Under the pieces are notes generated by a model. It made no database searches. It had not been told where the DNA came from and saw nothing but the letters and a program-made list of their open reading frames with translations. Of a stretch of DNA of 64,000 nt, positions 34,270 to 47,360 are shown piece by piece. The first letter of the stretch is position 1, and each line of letters starts with the position of its first letter. The position numbers and the translations under genes were made by a program. The stretch comes from Lytechinus variegatus (taxonomy: Eukaryota; Echinodermata; Echinoidea; Temnopleuroida; Toxopneustidae), in contig NC_054743.1 of the NCBI RefSeq assembly GCF_018143015.1, positions 30,157,934 to 30,221,933 on the forward strand. Direction: 5' to 3'.

Positions 34270-37200
34270 TCATAAAATCACTTCCTCGATATCGTCATCA
34301 AAGTCATCAAAACTGGACTTTGGCACGTTGACGGTCAAGCCGTTTGGTTTGTTCGATTGATTGAAGAGACTGCCCTGTTGCGTCTTCTTCTCCCATGGCA
34401 ACGTGGTGCTGTCTGCGACCGGCTTCGCCTTCGTCGACGTCGAGAAGATAGACCCCTCGAAAGAATTTCTGCCTTTGTTTGGTGTGGTTGATTTATTGTC
34501 CGAAAAAAGATTAGACATCAAGTCCTTGGATTTATCCGCCTGCTTTGGTTTCGGCGTTGCAAAGAAATCATCGCTGTCGTCGTCATCGTCTTCAAACAAC
34601 CCGCCTTTCTTGATGGGTGGTTTATCCCCCGCTGCAGCACGGCGCCCGAAGGAAGGGGCGTAACCTCCAAACGAGGTGTCAGAGTCTGCTGCAGGTTTTT
34701 TCTTTGGTGTTGATTGAGGGGATCCCAAAAGATCTGGATGGGAAGGCTTACCGTTGTGTAGATTCTCTATTGGCTGTGTGAATCTGGGAAGTATAAAAGA
34801 AAAAAGCACATGAAAAACGTACACATAAATCTATTCCCTAAAAATGAGGTCTAGCCTTTCAAAAAAAAATAGAAGGCACTCAGGAAGAATGACTTGTGTT
34901 TCATAAAGCTGTTTGACAAGTTACGCACAAATGGAACATGTTCTTAGGTCATACTCTTATATCAGTTATACAGGGATAATATTTAGTACAAGAAAGGTTC
35001 ACCAGTCGTGCGTAAAGTCATTCGTATCTTACGAACAGCTTTATGAAATGCCAACCAGGCCCCGAGTACAAAGGTTTGGAAAGATCGCAAATATGAATGC
35101 ACGATTCTATTTTTTTTTATTCTTGATCAGTTTTTTTTATTACAAAAAGAATTTTTACAAACCAAATTTTCAGTTGATAAAGTGCAGAAGAAATATGAAG
35201 GCAAAGAGGAAGACCACTTGGGCACTAGATTAAATGACAGTTGAACTAAGTGAGTATTAGACCAAGAGACAATTAGACTGAACAGTAATTGAACCAAACT
35301 GATTGTTTAATAACCAATTGGCCCTTATTTTAAAAACCTAATTTAACTTAGGCAACAGTTTAACTCTGTGCTAAAATCATAGGGAGCCAAATATGTCAAC
35401 ACTTTGTCTATATTTGTTTATGATAAATGTGCTCTTTTCTAGAGTTTGATGGAGAAGAAAGTATTTCAATTATTTTTTTCCAGACAGTTATGAATGATTT
35501 GGGAGTCAAATGAGTTTATAAATTGAACCTGGCCTGTTGGAGAGCTGTGACACAATTGGTGATCCACAGCTATCAAACCAGAATTCAGAATATAGGCCAG
35601 TGGATTTAGTGATGATGGCAACAGAAGATCTGACAAGTGGACTTGAGAAAACAGTCCTTACTCTACAATAACAAAATTTAGGGTAAGTTTTCATTGTGCC
35701 GCTCCAGCAACAGCATCAGCTATGATGAAGATCTGACGTAGCTTGAAGCCACGCAAGAGAAAGCTTACCCTTAAAACCAAGTAAATTTTCATGATTGTCT
35801 AATAAGCAAATTTTGCCATGTCACCCGCCAATTAGACGAACCTTTTCAGTGTGAACTGGGCCCCGTCTTGTAAAGAGTTATGCTTGATTTGATCAACCTA
35901 AGATATAGGGAAATCCATCAGTGTCATAATTTTCTTTCCACAGGAAATTTGCACAATGTCTTTGTAAACAAAGAGAAGCACACTGAATTTTCAAGAAAAA
36001 GACGCATGCATGAATATACATAATATCTATAAATTATTTTGAACAAAAGTGCAGTTTAGAAGTTGACGTTGCTGGCTTTCCATAGTTGAAGTCACTTGGA
36101 TCAATTTTAACTCTTTGTAAGACGGGGCCCAGGACTAAATGGAATACGGTAGTCACCATCACTGGTTTATCACTTACTTGTATTCTTTCTTGCTGCCCCT
36201 TGATTCCGGCTTGTTATCAATCTCTTTCATCTTGGCAAGGAGGAGGTCCTTCTTTCTACGTTCCTCGGCAAGCCTCTCAGACTCCTCCTTCTGCTTCTTC
36301 CTCTGTGCAGCCAGTTCTTCTTCCTCTCGTTTTCTCTCTATATTCAGATAAAGGAAAAAAAGAATCTCAATAGCAAAGGGTTTATCAGAGAGCAAATATT
36401 ATTAAGAGGTTGAAAATGAATCAATTTGTTTAAAAACATAACGATCAACAAATTTAACCCCTTGTTTACAGAGTTTGTGTAATCAAAGATTGTTATCGCA
36501 TGTGTCTTCATTTTCTTGATAACGTACCACGTACATGTACAGGTAGCCAGGTTCATAATAAAATATTGACCATTCATATTGCGTAGCTACTATATTAATA
36601 TACTCTACTGTGCTTTACATTCGGTATCATAGTATTATTATCCCTGTAGCTGAGCTGCCATGTAGATGCTCAAGTATTCAAGGAATTTCTATCTACCAGG
36701 GACCTATTCATCTCTCCTGGGTTGAGTGCAGCACAATGTGGGTAAATTTCTTGTTGAAGGAAAACACTCCATGGTTGGGAATCGAACCCACATCCCTTAG
36801 ATTGAAAGACGAGAATCGTAACCACTAGACCACGACGCCCCCACAACATGCGGGTAAAAGTTTTACAAACTTTTGAACAAAAAAAGTGCTGCAAATTCCA
36901 TCTACATTATTCTATTGCGAGTAAAAAAAAACCAATGCATACATGAACTTAATCATAAATACAATCAATATGCCATTTTAACTTAAGAAATTACTTTCAC
37001 AGAGATATTGGTGAACCATTATAGCACTGTAAACAAACTGACAACAAACAAGGCAACACAGCATTCGCTTTGTGATGAAATACAACTACCGGTATATTTT
37101 CAGAAGCCTAAAACTGATATGTAGTTGCATCTAACCAAACATAGATAATTCTGTAATGAGCAGTACTCTACAAAGCCAACTAAGATTCAAAGACCTATTT

Positions 37201-40200
37201 AAAAATCTGTCAATTTCCAAAGTTTCAAAGCTTTGATGTGATATCACGACAAAAAACAGTGCAAGAATCTTAAAGACAGGAAATAATATGATAATGTCAT
37301 GAAAATGAATTAAGCAAGTGATAACAAAAGAGGTAAAATTCCTGTTTATAGCAGAGATGCCAAGTTCAAGACCAGCTTTGCGTGAGATTTTCTGTGAATC
37401 TGAGTGAAATCACAGACATCGTGTACAATGTATATGGGGATAGGCTGTGGTAGTTGCATGAGACAGAGATTTGAGGGGGTGAACAAGAGTCCAAAATGCT
37501 TGAGTCTCACGCATAATGCGTGAGACTTGGTAGCCCCGGTATAGTCACATAATAGAGAGAAGAAAAAATAAATGAAAAACCATAATAAAAGTAGTACAAG
37601 AGCAAACTCACAAAGTCTCTATTATCACACTGATAAGAAAGTGAATACCAAAAATTTTCACATTAGTAAAAGAGAAAAGAAGAAGGAAACTAAAAGCAGA
37701 TTGTTCTGTTCATGAAATAAGAAAAAAGAAGCAAAAATCAGTAAAGGAAATGTGTTAAGTGTTTTACAGAAAGGAAACACATGCACTCATGAATAATTCA
37801 CCAAGGCAATGAACAGTAAAAAGACGTGCTAAGCTATTTACCATTATTATCGCCACTCTCTCTTGAGTCTGGCTTGCTACTGCCGCTATTCTGCCGAATA
37901 TTACTGGAGTACTTGTGCAGGTCTCTGACGCTATTGACTGCAGCCACAGAATTACTGGGCTTGGAGGGCGGGGCACCCTTAGGTTTGGAGGGTGGGGCGT
38001 TCTTAGGCTTGGAGCCAAAGAAAGGAATGTTATCTTCCTCATCAGAAGACGCGTCATCAAAGATAGGTGTTTTGGGAGGGTTGTCCTCGGTGATGAAAGT
38101 GGAAGATTTGACAAGTGCTGGTGTTTTAAGGGGAAGGTGAAGAAATAGAGGGGGAAAAAAAGAAAAAATATTGTTTTTTTGTTTTGGATATGGGATGATT
38201 GTCACAGGGTTTTAGAGATTGCACGATAATACTACAAGAAAATTGTATGCTAACTTTAGCTGGAAGTAACATTGCAGAAAGAGACCTATTGAATATCAAT
38301 GTAAAAAAAGGTGTGTGCTTTATTTCATATTTTAGAATGTGTGAGGAGGGACGTAATAGTGTGAACTTTCTTATTTAACTGCTCTGCAGTGCACATGTAC
38401 TTCAGATTTTTTTTAATGAAAGAAATATACATTTGAATCATGAAATTGGAATTATTCTATTTTCAAAAGATTTCTAACCTTACAAAAAATCAAACAACAT
38501 GCATTGAATTAAATTTTAAAGAGAAACAAGCTTGTTTTAGAAAGTACTGTGCCTCTGCAGTGATACACTTAATTTTTTTTCAAAATGTATTTTAATACCA
38601 AAATTTCTTCAGGTCAATTAAAAATCAAAAATATGAATCATCAAAATAACATGTGTTTCCCTCTATAAAACCCTTTTCATTATTGCACCTTTTTAGTTGC
38701 CTTATATTTCTTTTTATTTCTTGCCTTTCTTTTTAAAACAGCCCCTAAAAATGAAGCACATACACACCCGTAAGCCAGTTTTCACATAACCCATAAAGCT
38801 TCACACATTGCACTACAATCATTCTTCATCGTTGCAACAGTTATTAAAAACATAACATTGTCCCAATAGAAGCGGAAATAAATGATGTGCCATGGATTCA
38901 AAATGGAAGTTTCTGATACATCTTGAACTAATGTTGAAATGCTTGCATTGTGTAAATGAAGATGAACTATGATGGTTGTTGATACCCTACAGTTTCTGAA
39001 TAAATATATATACACACTCTGTACATACATGTGGAAGATGGATAAGTGAATGAAAATGAAATGGAAATGTAAAGTCACCTTCGATTGATTGACTAATTGA
39101 ATTATGAAAATGGAAGAATACTGAATAGAGGCAATGTATTCAGGTTGAGGATGGTGTTCTCGGGTTCAGCGAAAGTGTGCCATGGCATGGGAAAGATTAA
39201 AGTTATTTAGAAGCACCGTTATCTTTCAATGGAATCACTAGAAATATTGTTGTGAAGAACTGTGCCATACTTGCAAATGTATGCAATGTAATGTACATGT
39301 AAACTGTGTTAATAATGAAAAATGGAGAATACCTTTGATGTGCTGTGAGATCAGGGTCCTGTTTCATAAATCAACAGTTTCTGTACATACATAACAAATA
39401 TACTATCACCCAATCAGGTTAAAGGATTTCAGTAGCTTTTGACTGTTATTTCAAATTTGTCATCACACGTTTTATGAAACAGGCCCCTGAATGTGTTCCA
39501 TAAACATTACTACTGTCACTTGATTTTACATAATGGAAAAGATGTTTCTACATTTACAGTATAAAATATTTGTATAATGAGAGCAAAAGACACACGAACC
39601 AATGACAATAACACACTGACACCTACCTTCTTCTTTCTGTTTTCTTTCTCTCTCCTAAAAATAGAGGAAAAAAGTATGTAATTAGATACAGGTAACCATA
39701 AAATTTCGGAAGAAGGAATGAATTGTAATGAAATAAAACTTCAGCTTATACGTCTTGTACCACACAAAAAGTAGAAACTCCATCACACAAAGACGGTATA
39801 AAAAACCCATTGAAACTTTACAAAAAGGAGACACAAATCAATGAATAACAAGTACCATCAGTAAGGTCCCTCAGCCAATATCTTACCAAACGATATTATT
39901 TACAATTTAGGAAGACAGGGGTATCAAACACCACAAATGAAAACATTAGTGAAAATTGTGGAAAACAAGAGCATAAATAAACCCTTTTTTTTCCTTTCCA
40001 TTCACTGCCTATAAGCAATCAATGGCAGGCAAATCATTTTGTATGAACCCCCCCCCTATTTTTTTTTTGCATTGTTACTCTTCTTGCATGATGTTAAATC
40101 CAATTCAAGAAGAAAGCCATTGAGAATGAACCTAGAATTTAATAGAGCACATAAATACCAAAACATATACATGTAATGCAATAAAATCATTTAAAAAAAA

Positions 40201-43200
40201 TCAAGGGAAAAATCTTTTAAGGAAAATAATAGCACACCACAGAATTCTGGTTATAGGAAGAAGACTAAGGAGGGAAAATTAAAGAGGAATAAAAACTATA
40301 TGTATACATTAGTCTACTGTCAGACCACACACATATATAAAGTATTATTTTCTAATTTCTATGCCTCTTTAGACACACGCTTCAGTGGGTGATTCATGAA
40401 GGTAGATTGAAAACAAATGTAAATATCTTTGACAGATGCGATATCAGCCTAAATTATTTTGAATTTTTTGTGTGTGTTGCAATTAATGTTATCATAATTG
40501 AAATATGATCTTTTAACGATCATTTGATGCCTAGTGAGGAAGTATTATGATAAAAGCTGGTATTTACAGGATGGCATCAAATTCTTTTTGTTGAAACTTA
40601 CCAATTACAAAGTTAGATATAAAGTGAAAAAAAAGACTTTCAACAGTGTGTTTGCTGCACTTTCTGCACAAACAATATACTGGTATCTCAGTTGAGATAC
40701 ATTGTATTTCAATTCCCTATCTCATCAAGGTACCCATATTAGATCAATCACAACACTTCAAGTACCACATATCGACACTGAAAATAAAGCATGGAACGCA
40801 GGAGTTACCAGTGAAATATCCCTTGTTCTTCTTGGACTGTCCTTTCTCTCATCAGTCCTCAACCAAAATGGCTTCTTTTCTTCTTGTCTTCCCAACCTCC
40901 CACCCCCACCAACTTCCCTTTTTGCTTCTTCCGCCCTCTTTGGAGGTGTGCTAGTCGATGGCAAGAACGACGGCTTGTAAGAGTCTGTTTCTTTGGGAGG
41001 GTCTATGACCCGAGGCTTAGAGGAGTTGGCAAAAGATGGCTTGTACGACCCCGTTTCATTGAAAGAGTTTGATCCCGGGGCCTTAGAGGTGTTGGCATTG
41101 CTCTTATTGCTTGATGGGAAATAAGGCTCGTAAGCAGAGGTTTTTGCCTTGGTCTTGGAAGATTGATAAGGATTTTTAGGACCCGAAAAGAAGCTTAGCT
41201 GACCCTGTTCCCCGTGACGCATGCCAAGAGAAAGAAGATAGGCAAAATGTACATGTAAGCATATGATGAAGCAAGCAATATAATGTAGTTTATAAAAAGC
41301 AAAAGAAAAATTTACTACTACATGTATACAGTATGATCTACAGAGATAAATGAACAATACGAAGGTTGAAACTATATCTACTAGGCAACAAACACGAAGC
41401 TCATAGAAAGGAGGCTACTTGTAACTGTTATGTCCCTGAAGGCCTGAACATCCTTATACTGCTACCAAGGCAATTCAGACCAATGTTTGCGGTATTAAAG
41501 TCCCATGAACATCCAAAGAAAATGAGGAAGTTTTTTCAAACCGCAAATTTGCAATGGACAAATGGACACCTCCCAAAAAGCATACATTGATTTGGCATAG
41601 AAAATAATATACACCTACTGTACAGAAATTTTCAATTGCATTTTGTCCAAAGAAACAATGGATGGATGGGAATTTGGGGATTCATTATAATTAAAAGAAA
41701 TGGCATACTACATGTTGGTGCATGCAGTAATCTGTCTAAAGCTATCATGATTATCTTTTTTTTCTGCCTGTTCATTAAAAGTCAAAGAATGTACATTGTA
41801 CTGTTAGAAAGAAGTGTTGGTATGAGAGAGCTGTAAGGCACTACATGTACTTTGATCAATAGCTACAAATGAAATAAACTTCACAAAAATCTGAAACAAT
41901 TGTAGTCAAATGCGTTTTTGCTCCTACAAGCACATAGTATTTAAGAGATATCTCGCAAGACCATAACATTACCTTCCGCTCCTCTTCTTCTTTCTTCTTC
42001 CTTTCCTCCTCTTCTTGCTCTAACCGTCTCCTCCTTTCTTCTTCTTCAGCTTTCCGCTTCTTTTCTTCCTCCTTTTCTCTCTTCCTTCTTTCCTCTGTCC
42101 TCCTCTTTTCCTCCTCCTGCCTTTCCCTCTTCTTAATCTCATTGTCCAAATCTTTGAGGATATCATCTTCCTTCCCAGCCTTGGGCGGAGCAGGTTTGAA
42201 ACCACCATCAAGATCCATCAAGATCTTTTCATGTTCCGAGAGTTCCTTCTCCTTTTTCTTCTCTTTTCTTGGGGACACCTTCTTTTCTTCTTGCTTCACT
42301 TCCGGTTCGGGTGCCCTTGGTGTATGGTCCACCTTTCGCTTTTCCTCTGCCGATGATGACCTCTTGATGGTTGGCTTTGGTTTGGAGTTCTTGATGTCAT
42401 CATTTGAGGTGGCTCGTGTCTGCGCAAGCGGCCTTGGAGAAGAGTCGAGGGTGGCGTTGAGCTTTGTGGGAGGTTTCATCACGCGATTACTGTAAATGTT
42501 CCTGATTTCAAGCTCTTTTTCTTTTTCCTTTGGAAGAAAAATAGAATGAAATAGAAATAAACAATTGCTTTGTGACAGAAAATGGTACATACATGTACAT
42601 GTATTATTCAGGAGAAGAATCAGGAATTTGTGTCAATAAAGGGTCACAGAAGTATTTTTTTCCAGATTAAATTTCCAGACAAGCAAACAAAAGAAATTAA
42701 AGGGGCTCAGGGGAAAACAAGTCTCTAACTAAAAAAGTCATTTATGTTTGGAGAAATCTGACAAAAGGCCCTGACCCCGCCCCCCCAAAAAAAAAGAGAA
42801 AGGGAAAAAAATAAAAAGTCATCATTATTGACAATAATTGACAATTTCAAACCCACTATATATTGCTAGCTATAATACATTCATACTTTCTTGCACAAGC
42901 AAACTTTAGACAACTTCACTATAACTTGCACAATCTTCTCCAGTGATACTAACTTTGAGTTGGAATTTGATGGTTTGATTTTCGTCTTCAAGGTAGGAAA
43001 CTCTGGCTCTGTACTCCCGTTCACGTTGCTTCCACTGCTCACTGTCATGCTTGACATTCTTCTTGACATTCTCAATGTGTTTCTCAAGCTCCTAAGAAAG
43101 AGGACGAGACGAAAAATAAAACTTAATATCGCTTTTAAAAGTACACGTAAAACAGAATGTCACATTTTACCCTTGGTAGCCACTTCAGTTCTGAATACTC

Positions 43201-44963
43201 TTCTTCCAGCAGGCCCTGCTTAACGTGATGATATTACCAGACATGCCAAACTGGAAGATCTACAGCAAGAAATATCATTCAAATCATGGGGAAAAAAAGG
43301 TTCACAATGTAACTAAGTCCGATCCTCTTACAATATCAACAGTACTTAAATTCCCAAATATATCAAATGTGAGTGAAAATAGATGTTTACACTAGTGTGT
43401 TTAATTTTCATTCTAAAAAAAAACAAAATACACTGTACTGCATGTTTTGGGTCCTCACCAAATTGTTCAAATTTCATTGCAATACATTATCATTTATTCA
43501 TTCATCAAGTATCCTGCCAAACAAACATAACAGTGCATAGCAAGAGTTACAAAATTTTGAACTCACAGTTACTCTTCTTTCCTTCTCATCCAAGTTATCA
43601 TGAAGCTTGTCAACTTTCCTCTGCAGCTTATCCCTGTCAAGGAGATGCTTGTTCTCGGCTAAGTGTCTAAGTTTCTTCACTTCATCATTCAACCTATTCA
43701 GCTCTTCATTCTTGTCCTTCAATCTCCTATCCTTATCCTTCTCCTTGTCCTGTGTCCTCCGCAGCCTCTCTCGAAGATTGTCCACTTCCGCTGCATGACT
43801 TCGCAGCAATTGAGGCAGTTCCTCATCTTTGTCCTCAAACTTTGCAAGGGCCGCCTCTTGGCGTCTTTGCAGTTGTTTCATCAACTTATTTTCCCTGATG
43901 GCATCGTCATATTTTCGCCGTAAATCATCAAAGTCACTCCGTAGTTTGTTGATGGTGTGTCCTTTGGCAGATAGCATTCTTCTTGTCACCTCTGTGCTCC
44001 TTGGAGATTGCTGTAAGCCAGTCACACTTTGTGATCTTCCTCCACCTTTCTTCTTTGGAGCACCTTCAAATTAAAAGAAATGTAATGGAAAGCACATACT
44101 TCATTGAGGTTTAACCTTTCACTTTTTTTTAAATTTTAGTATAATATTCGGGACATAAAAAGGGGCGAAATGGATCAACACCCAGCATATGTAGGCAATC
44201 CATTGGTGATAGATCAGCTCATAACATGCAAGTGGTTTCCGTTCATCCTTACATGTACACTGTACATCTGCCACATTATCTACACAAAGAGAACCATCAA
44301 GAAAGTCTGTTAGAATTTATCATTATTTACCAGAATTATTCTTTCTTTCTCCATAAATGAATCATCAACATCTCTGAATGTCTAAAATAAAGACTCCTCA
44401 TCATCACCTTCTAAAGAAGGAAAAAAAAACAACCTACCTTTCTTTACACTAGGTTTCGTTGTTCTGGTTGTATAGCTGCTTCCATACGACCGATACGTTG
44501 ATCTACTATCCTTGCTAGTCCCTGAGCTGTACCTGCTCGTAGATGCAGTAGTTCTCCGAGTTGATTTTTTATTCCTCACCGGGGATGCTCTTCTTGAATC
44601 CTGCATGGAATCCTCAGAGTCAAACGAGTCTGAATAGTCAGGCGTCCTTGATCTTGACCTTCTGTAACTAGGCGAAGTTGACCTTGACCTCGACCTTGAG
44701 CGGTCATAATACGACCCAGATGAATCTCTCTTATTCGACATGGTGTCCGATTCTCCTGTGAAATTGCCAGAAGTAGAGGATCTGGAGTGATGGGGCGAGG
44801 CTTTTCCGTTTTTTCTGCTCCCAGAGTCGGGTTTGTCGTCGTGGGGCGAGTTTGAAAATTGCGAGGGCGGGGTGACGCCCCGATGGTATTCTCCTTTCAA
44901 GGTAAAAGGTTCTTCTTGATCTCCATCAGAGTCAAAGAATGAGTCAATCGCATTTGAGGTCAT
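34270..44963 (-). CDS. LCA5: lebercilin (LCA5) orthologue, 9 coding exons, 1029 aa
   Basis: Ciliary/centrosomal coiled-coil protein linked in vertebrates to intraflagellar transport. Exons, 5' to 3': 44963-44438, 44063-43567, 43091-42954, 42527-41973, 41204-40809, 39654-39627, 38117-37842, 36337-36178, 34783-34270. All phases agree (3090 nt). Residues 1-175 are Ser/Arg-rich. The lebercilin coiled coil covers about 190-400: MLSAKGHTINKLR, ENKLMKQLQRRQEAALAKFE, ELPQLLRSHAAEVDNLRERL, then ELEIRNIYSNRVMKPP. A Glu/Lys/Arg helix ends exon 4 (to 572) and continues in the exon 8 segment RKKDLLLAKMKEIDN. The C-terminus is disordered with repeated YxPSF-type motifs and ends FDDDIEEVIL. It is longer than human lebercilin (about 700 aa, from memory). 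ATG 44963 follows acceptor GAACAG (exon start 44966); the ATG at 44984 would be intronic. The exon 5 acceptor is the least certain border. Confidence 0.9.
34897..35052. mobile_element. MITE, TTTCATAAAG family
   Basis: Starts TGTTTCATAAAGCTGTTTGA and ends GAACAGCTTTATGAAATGCC, with inner GGTTCACCAGTCG. In the last LCA5 intron. Confidence 0.75.
35484..35530. repeat. fragment related to the element at 63033-63330
   Basis: ACAGTTATGAATGATTTGGG and AGTCAAATGAG resemble the interior phrase of the 63 kb MITE (ACAATTATGAATGATTTGAG, AGCCAAATGAG). The flanking arms are not seen here, so extent is uncertain. Confidence 0.4.
35856..36132. mobile_element. complete CTGGGCCCCG MITE next to an LCA5 exon
   Basis: CTGGGCCCCGTCTTGTAAAG on the left is matched by CTTTGTAAGACGGGGCCCAG on the right. 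The right end is about 45 bases from the coding exon at 36178-36337. Partial copy at 20448. Confidence 0.85.
36611..36842 (-). mobile_element. tRNA-derived SINE with Asp/Glu-like tRNA head
   Basis: On the - strand, GTCGTGGTCTAGTGGTTACG (A-box region) and GGGTTCGATTCCC (B box) about 40 bases later form a convincing tRNA-like half. The rest shares TATTCAAGGAATT and the following phrase with the SINE at 17835-18105. No acceptor stem closes it, so it is not a functional tRNA gene. In an LCA5 intron. Confidence 0.8.
37357..37535. mobile_element. short element with palindromic TCACGCATAATGCGTGA end
   Basis: Starts TGCCAAGTTC and ends ACTTGGTAG, with the palindrome TCTCACGCATAATGCGTGAGA (written short: TCACGCATAATGCGTGA) at about 37504-37526. 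In an LCA5 intron. Borders are approximate. Confidence 0.5.
39352..39489. mobile_element. foldback MITE with CAGGGTCCTGTTTCATAA ends
   Basis: CAGGGTCCTGTTTCATAA pairs with TTTTATGAAACAGGCCCCTG. The interior ATTTCAGTAGCTTTTGACTG is also found near 16400, where a decayed relative probably sits (about 16370-16465). Confidence 0.75.
39627..39654 (-). CDS. LCA5: 28 nt micro-exon of LCA5
   Basis: Flanked by TATTTTTAG on the acceptor side and GTAGGT on the donor side, it encodes ERERKQKEE plus one base. It joins the exon ending at 40809 (phase 0) to the exon starting at 38117 (phase 1). Skipping it would shift the frame, so it is needed for the downstream reading frame. Part of the LCA5 gene above. 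Confidence 0.75.
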
Positions 44964-46443
44964 ATTCTGTTCAAATGAAAGCAATGAAAAACTGTGTCTC
45001 TCATCACTTTATTCTGTATTCAAATCTTGCTGGCATTTCTGGAAGAAAAACAAAACAAAATGAAAAACAGAAATTAAAGTTGAATGTGATAATGAAACAT
45101 AATAATAATACTGAAATAATGATAATTATATGTTAAATATTAGTTATTATCACCCGTATCAGACATCTGAGCTGGTCATTTACCAAACCGTATTGCCCTA
45201 TATTTTCTGAATATCGGGAAGGGTAGGTATATTGTTTGTATTTTCCTCGGTCTCAATGCGCGTATTTACTTTGCATGCAGAGACGACGCAAAATATACCT
45301 TTGTATTTTCCCTGGTCTCACATCCGGGCATTTGTGGATGCGTATAAAGAGATACGCTTCATAAGGATCCGCGCACCAACAATATACGTCATAATAAAGA
45401 CATCACTGGATCCGAGCGCTTGCAAGTACGTCATAATGGTTGAAGTGCAGAGCCAAGACTCTTATATTAACATGACACAATAGAACTATTTTAAAAAGAA
45501 ATGTCACCATTATCATGATTTTTGCTCTGGATATCTGATTTGGTTGATAATAAAAATATTGACTGGCTCTTCTTTCGGGGAACATCAAATATATTGCCCT
45601 TAAAAGACCCATATTGCCCTCGTCTAAAGACTCGAGCCAATATGATTCTTTTGCTGGCAATATATTTGATGTTCCCTCAAGGCCAGTCAATATTATATAA
45701 TTATCAAACAATAAAACACATAAAATGATACAGAATATAAAGCAAGAGTGAAGAGACAATGACTGTTTTTTCCCCCATACTGTCATTACAGGACTGTACA
45801 CCTACAGTAGTTACAGGATTAAGAAAAACAACGGAAATCTACAAAAAAATAGTAATGATGTACCAGACTGAGCCAGAAAATATTTCAATCTCACAATTTA
45901 AAAATGTTAACAAATTACATTCCCAAGAATGCAGCTACTCATAGTCATCATCACCAGATCATTTATATCAACATCATTATCATCATCATCATCATCAATT
46001 ATCCTTATCATAAATTATCATCATCAACTTCATCATGAAGACTACAATGATCACTATTTCTGATGAATTGTTAATTTATTATCAAAACCAGGGCAGTATG
46101 AAATTCTACATTTGCATCTACAATGATCTTCACCTTGATCTGTAATGCTACATATAGATCGAGGCCCAGTAGATTGATGGAAATTGCCTGAATCAATAAT
46201 GTAACAATCTTCAACTTCAAGTCAACCTCAATCCATGCAAGGACAAGCAACAATGCACTAGCAGTAGCAGACGTAGTCAAGTCTCAAGACAATCACACTG
46301 ATGATGACTGATGATTTATCAAATGCAAATGAAATACATTGCTTAATTAATAACTCAGCTCAATAGATAAAGCCTAGGAGAGGGGATATTTAAAGTAGCA
46401 TTATGTATGAAGGTCTATTTTTTTCAAATCACATGATCAAGAT
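44964..46443 (-). other. presumed 5' intron/UTR region of LCA5
   Basis: The first coding exon of LCA5 starts at an acceptor (44967-44968), so a 5'UTR exon must lie upstream on the - strand. I could not fix it; donor-like sites exist near 46591 and 46630. The stretch holds ATC-type microsatellite at about 45950-46010 and the MITE at 45544-45707. No other coding sequence seen. Confidence 0.4.
45544..45707. mobile_element. foldback MITE with TTGATAATAAAAATATTGAC ends
   Basis: ATATTGACTGGC and GGGAACATCAAATATATTGC on the left are mirrored by GCAATATATTTGATGTTCCC and GCCAGTCAATATT on the right; the ends are TTGATAA / TTATCAA. Confidence 0.8.
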
Positions 46444-46693
46444 TAGCCCATCTGCAAATTAAAAAAAAAAATCATCCCGACTTGATCGCTCAACCGGAAA
46501 CGCACACGGAACAATTCACATTTGCAGCGACCCATCGTAGGCCCTAGACTGGAATTGGAAATTGAGTCAACCAAATTGAGCAAAAAACAACTCACACTAA
46601 TTTCATCAATCCGCACTAAACGCCGTTCCACATACGAGCAATATGATTATTTGACATCCAAAGCTTCTAAAGACGTTTCCAAAAGTCAATAAG
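46443..46693 (+). promoter_or_regulatory. probable 5'UTR exon and promoter region of the DUF21 gene
   Basis: CCAAAAGTCAATAAG followed by GTAAGTAA is a strong + strand donor (exon end 46693) with no donor of similar quality nearby. It could join to the exon at 48179-48243. The upstream LCA5 gene reads the other way, so this region is also its likely promoter side. The start of transcription is not visible. Confidence 0.4.
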
Positions 46694-47360
46694 GTAAGTA
46701 AACGCTACGAAAATTCACTCAATTTTATTTTTGTCCACTAAAATAGAAACAGCAGCGAAGTTCTGCTCGATCGCTATGCGGCTAGCCACGGGGAGTGGTC
46801 AACCTTGAAAACATATCGACAGAGCATCGACTTCTTCTTTAAAAACTGGCATTTCGCAACATTCGAAGATTACCTTTTCAAACGACATAGCAATACTTAT
46901 TAATGATATGAGCATACTTTACGATATTTTGACTTCATGTATATTTTCCTGCCGAGTAAATCATTTCATTTAGATATTTTCGCAGACTTTCCTGGACGAT
47001 TTCTTTGAGGCCCTGTGGTATTTCGGCGTTGCGAGCATAGCGATTACATTGTTTTGAAACGCAAATATGGCAACCATGTGACGTTTCGGTTTGTCGCCAT
47101 CTAGCGTTCACTCTAGCGTCTTTTCTCGGTCTCGAAATCCCGGATCCCTCCCTACTATATTTGCCGGGTCATTTTGTTGTTCTTTATTTTTTTTAATCCT
47201 TTTTGATTCTATCTCCACATTTCAATGACAATATTATACTACGTCTACAATAATTTTAACATCACTCAACAATGAATGTGATAAGTGAAAATCGTCCATT
47301 ATCTATTTTTCTAATTAAAAAGTTAATCAAATATAATTGCTGAAACATGTAACAATTAGG

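Noticed and set aside
36740-36842. Functional tRNA gene on the - strand
   Set aside because: A and B boxes are good, but no acceptor stem closes and the sequence continues into a SINE body.
42142-42495. Antisense + strand frame of 117 residues, and similar antisense frames at 37826, 43607 and 34361
   Set aside because: They mirror the Lys/Glu/Ser-rich LCA5 exons, which have consistent splice sites and family similarity.
44961-44984. Upstream ATG at 44984 as LCA5 start
   Set aside because: It lies before the acceptor-like TTTCATTTGAACAG; the ATG at 44963 is the first inside the exon.
45230-45440. Possible inverted-repeat element near TTTTCCTCGGTCTC
   Set aside because: Some phrases recur (TTTTCC-GGTCTCA; ATATTG/CAATAT), but no clear ends could be paired.
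47060-47090. RFX X-box in the LCA5/DUF21 promoter
   Set aside because: Only one half-site (GTTGCCAT) matches; the other half is poor, so it is not listed as a feature.
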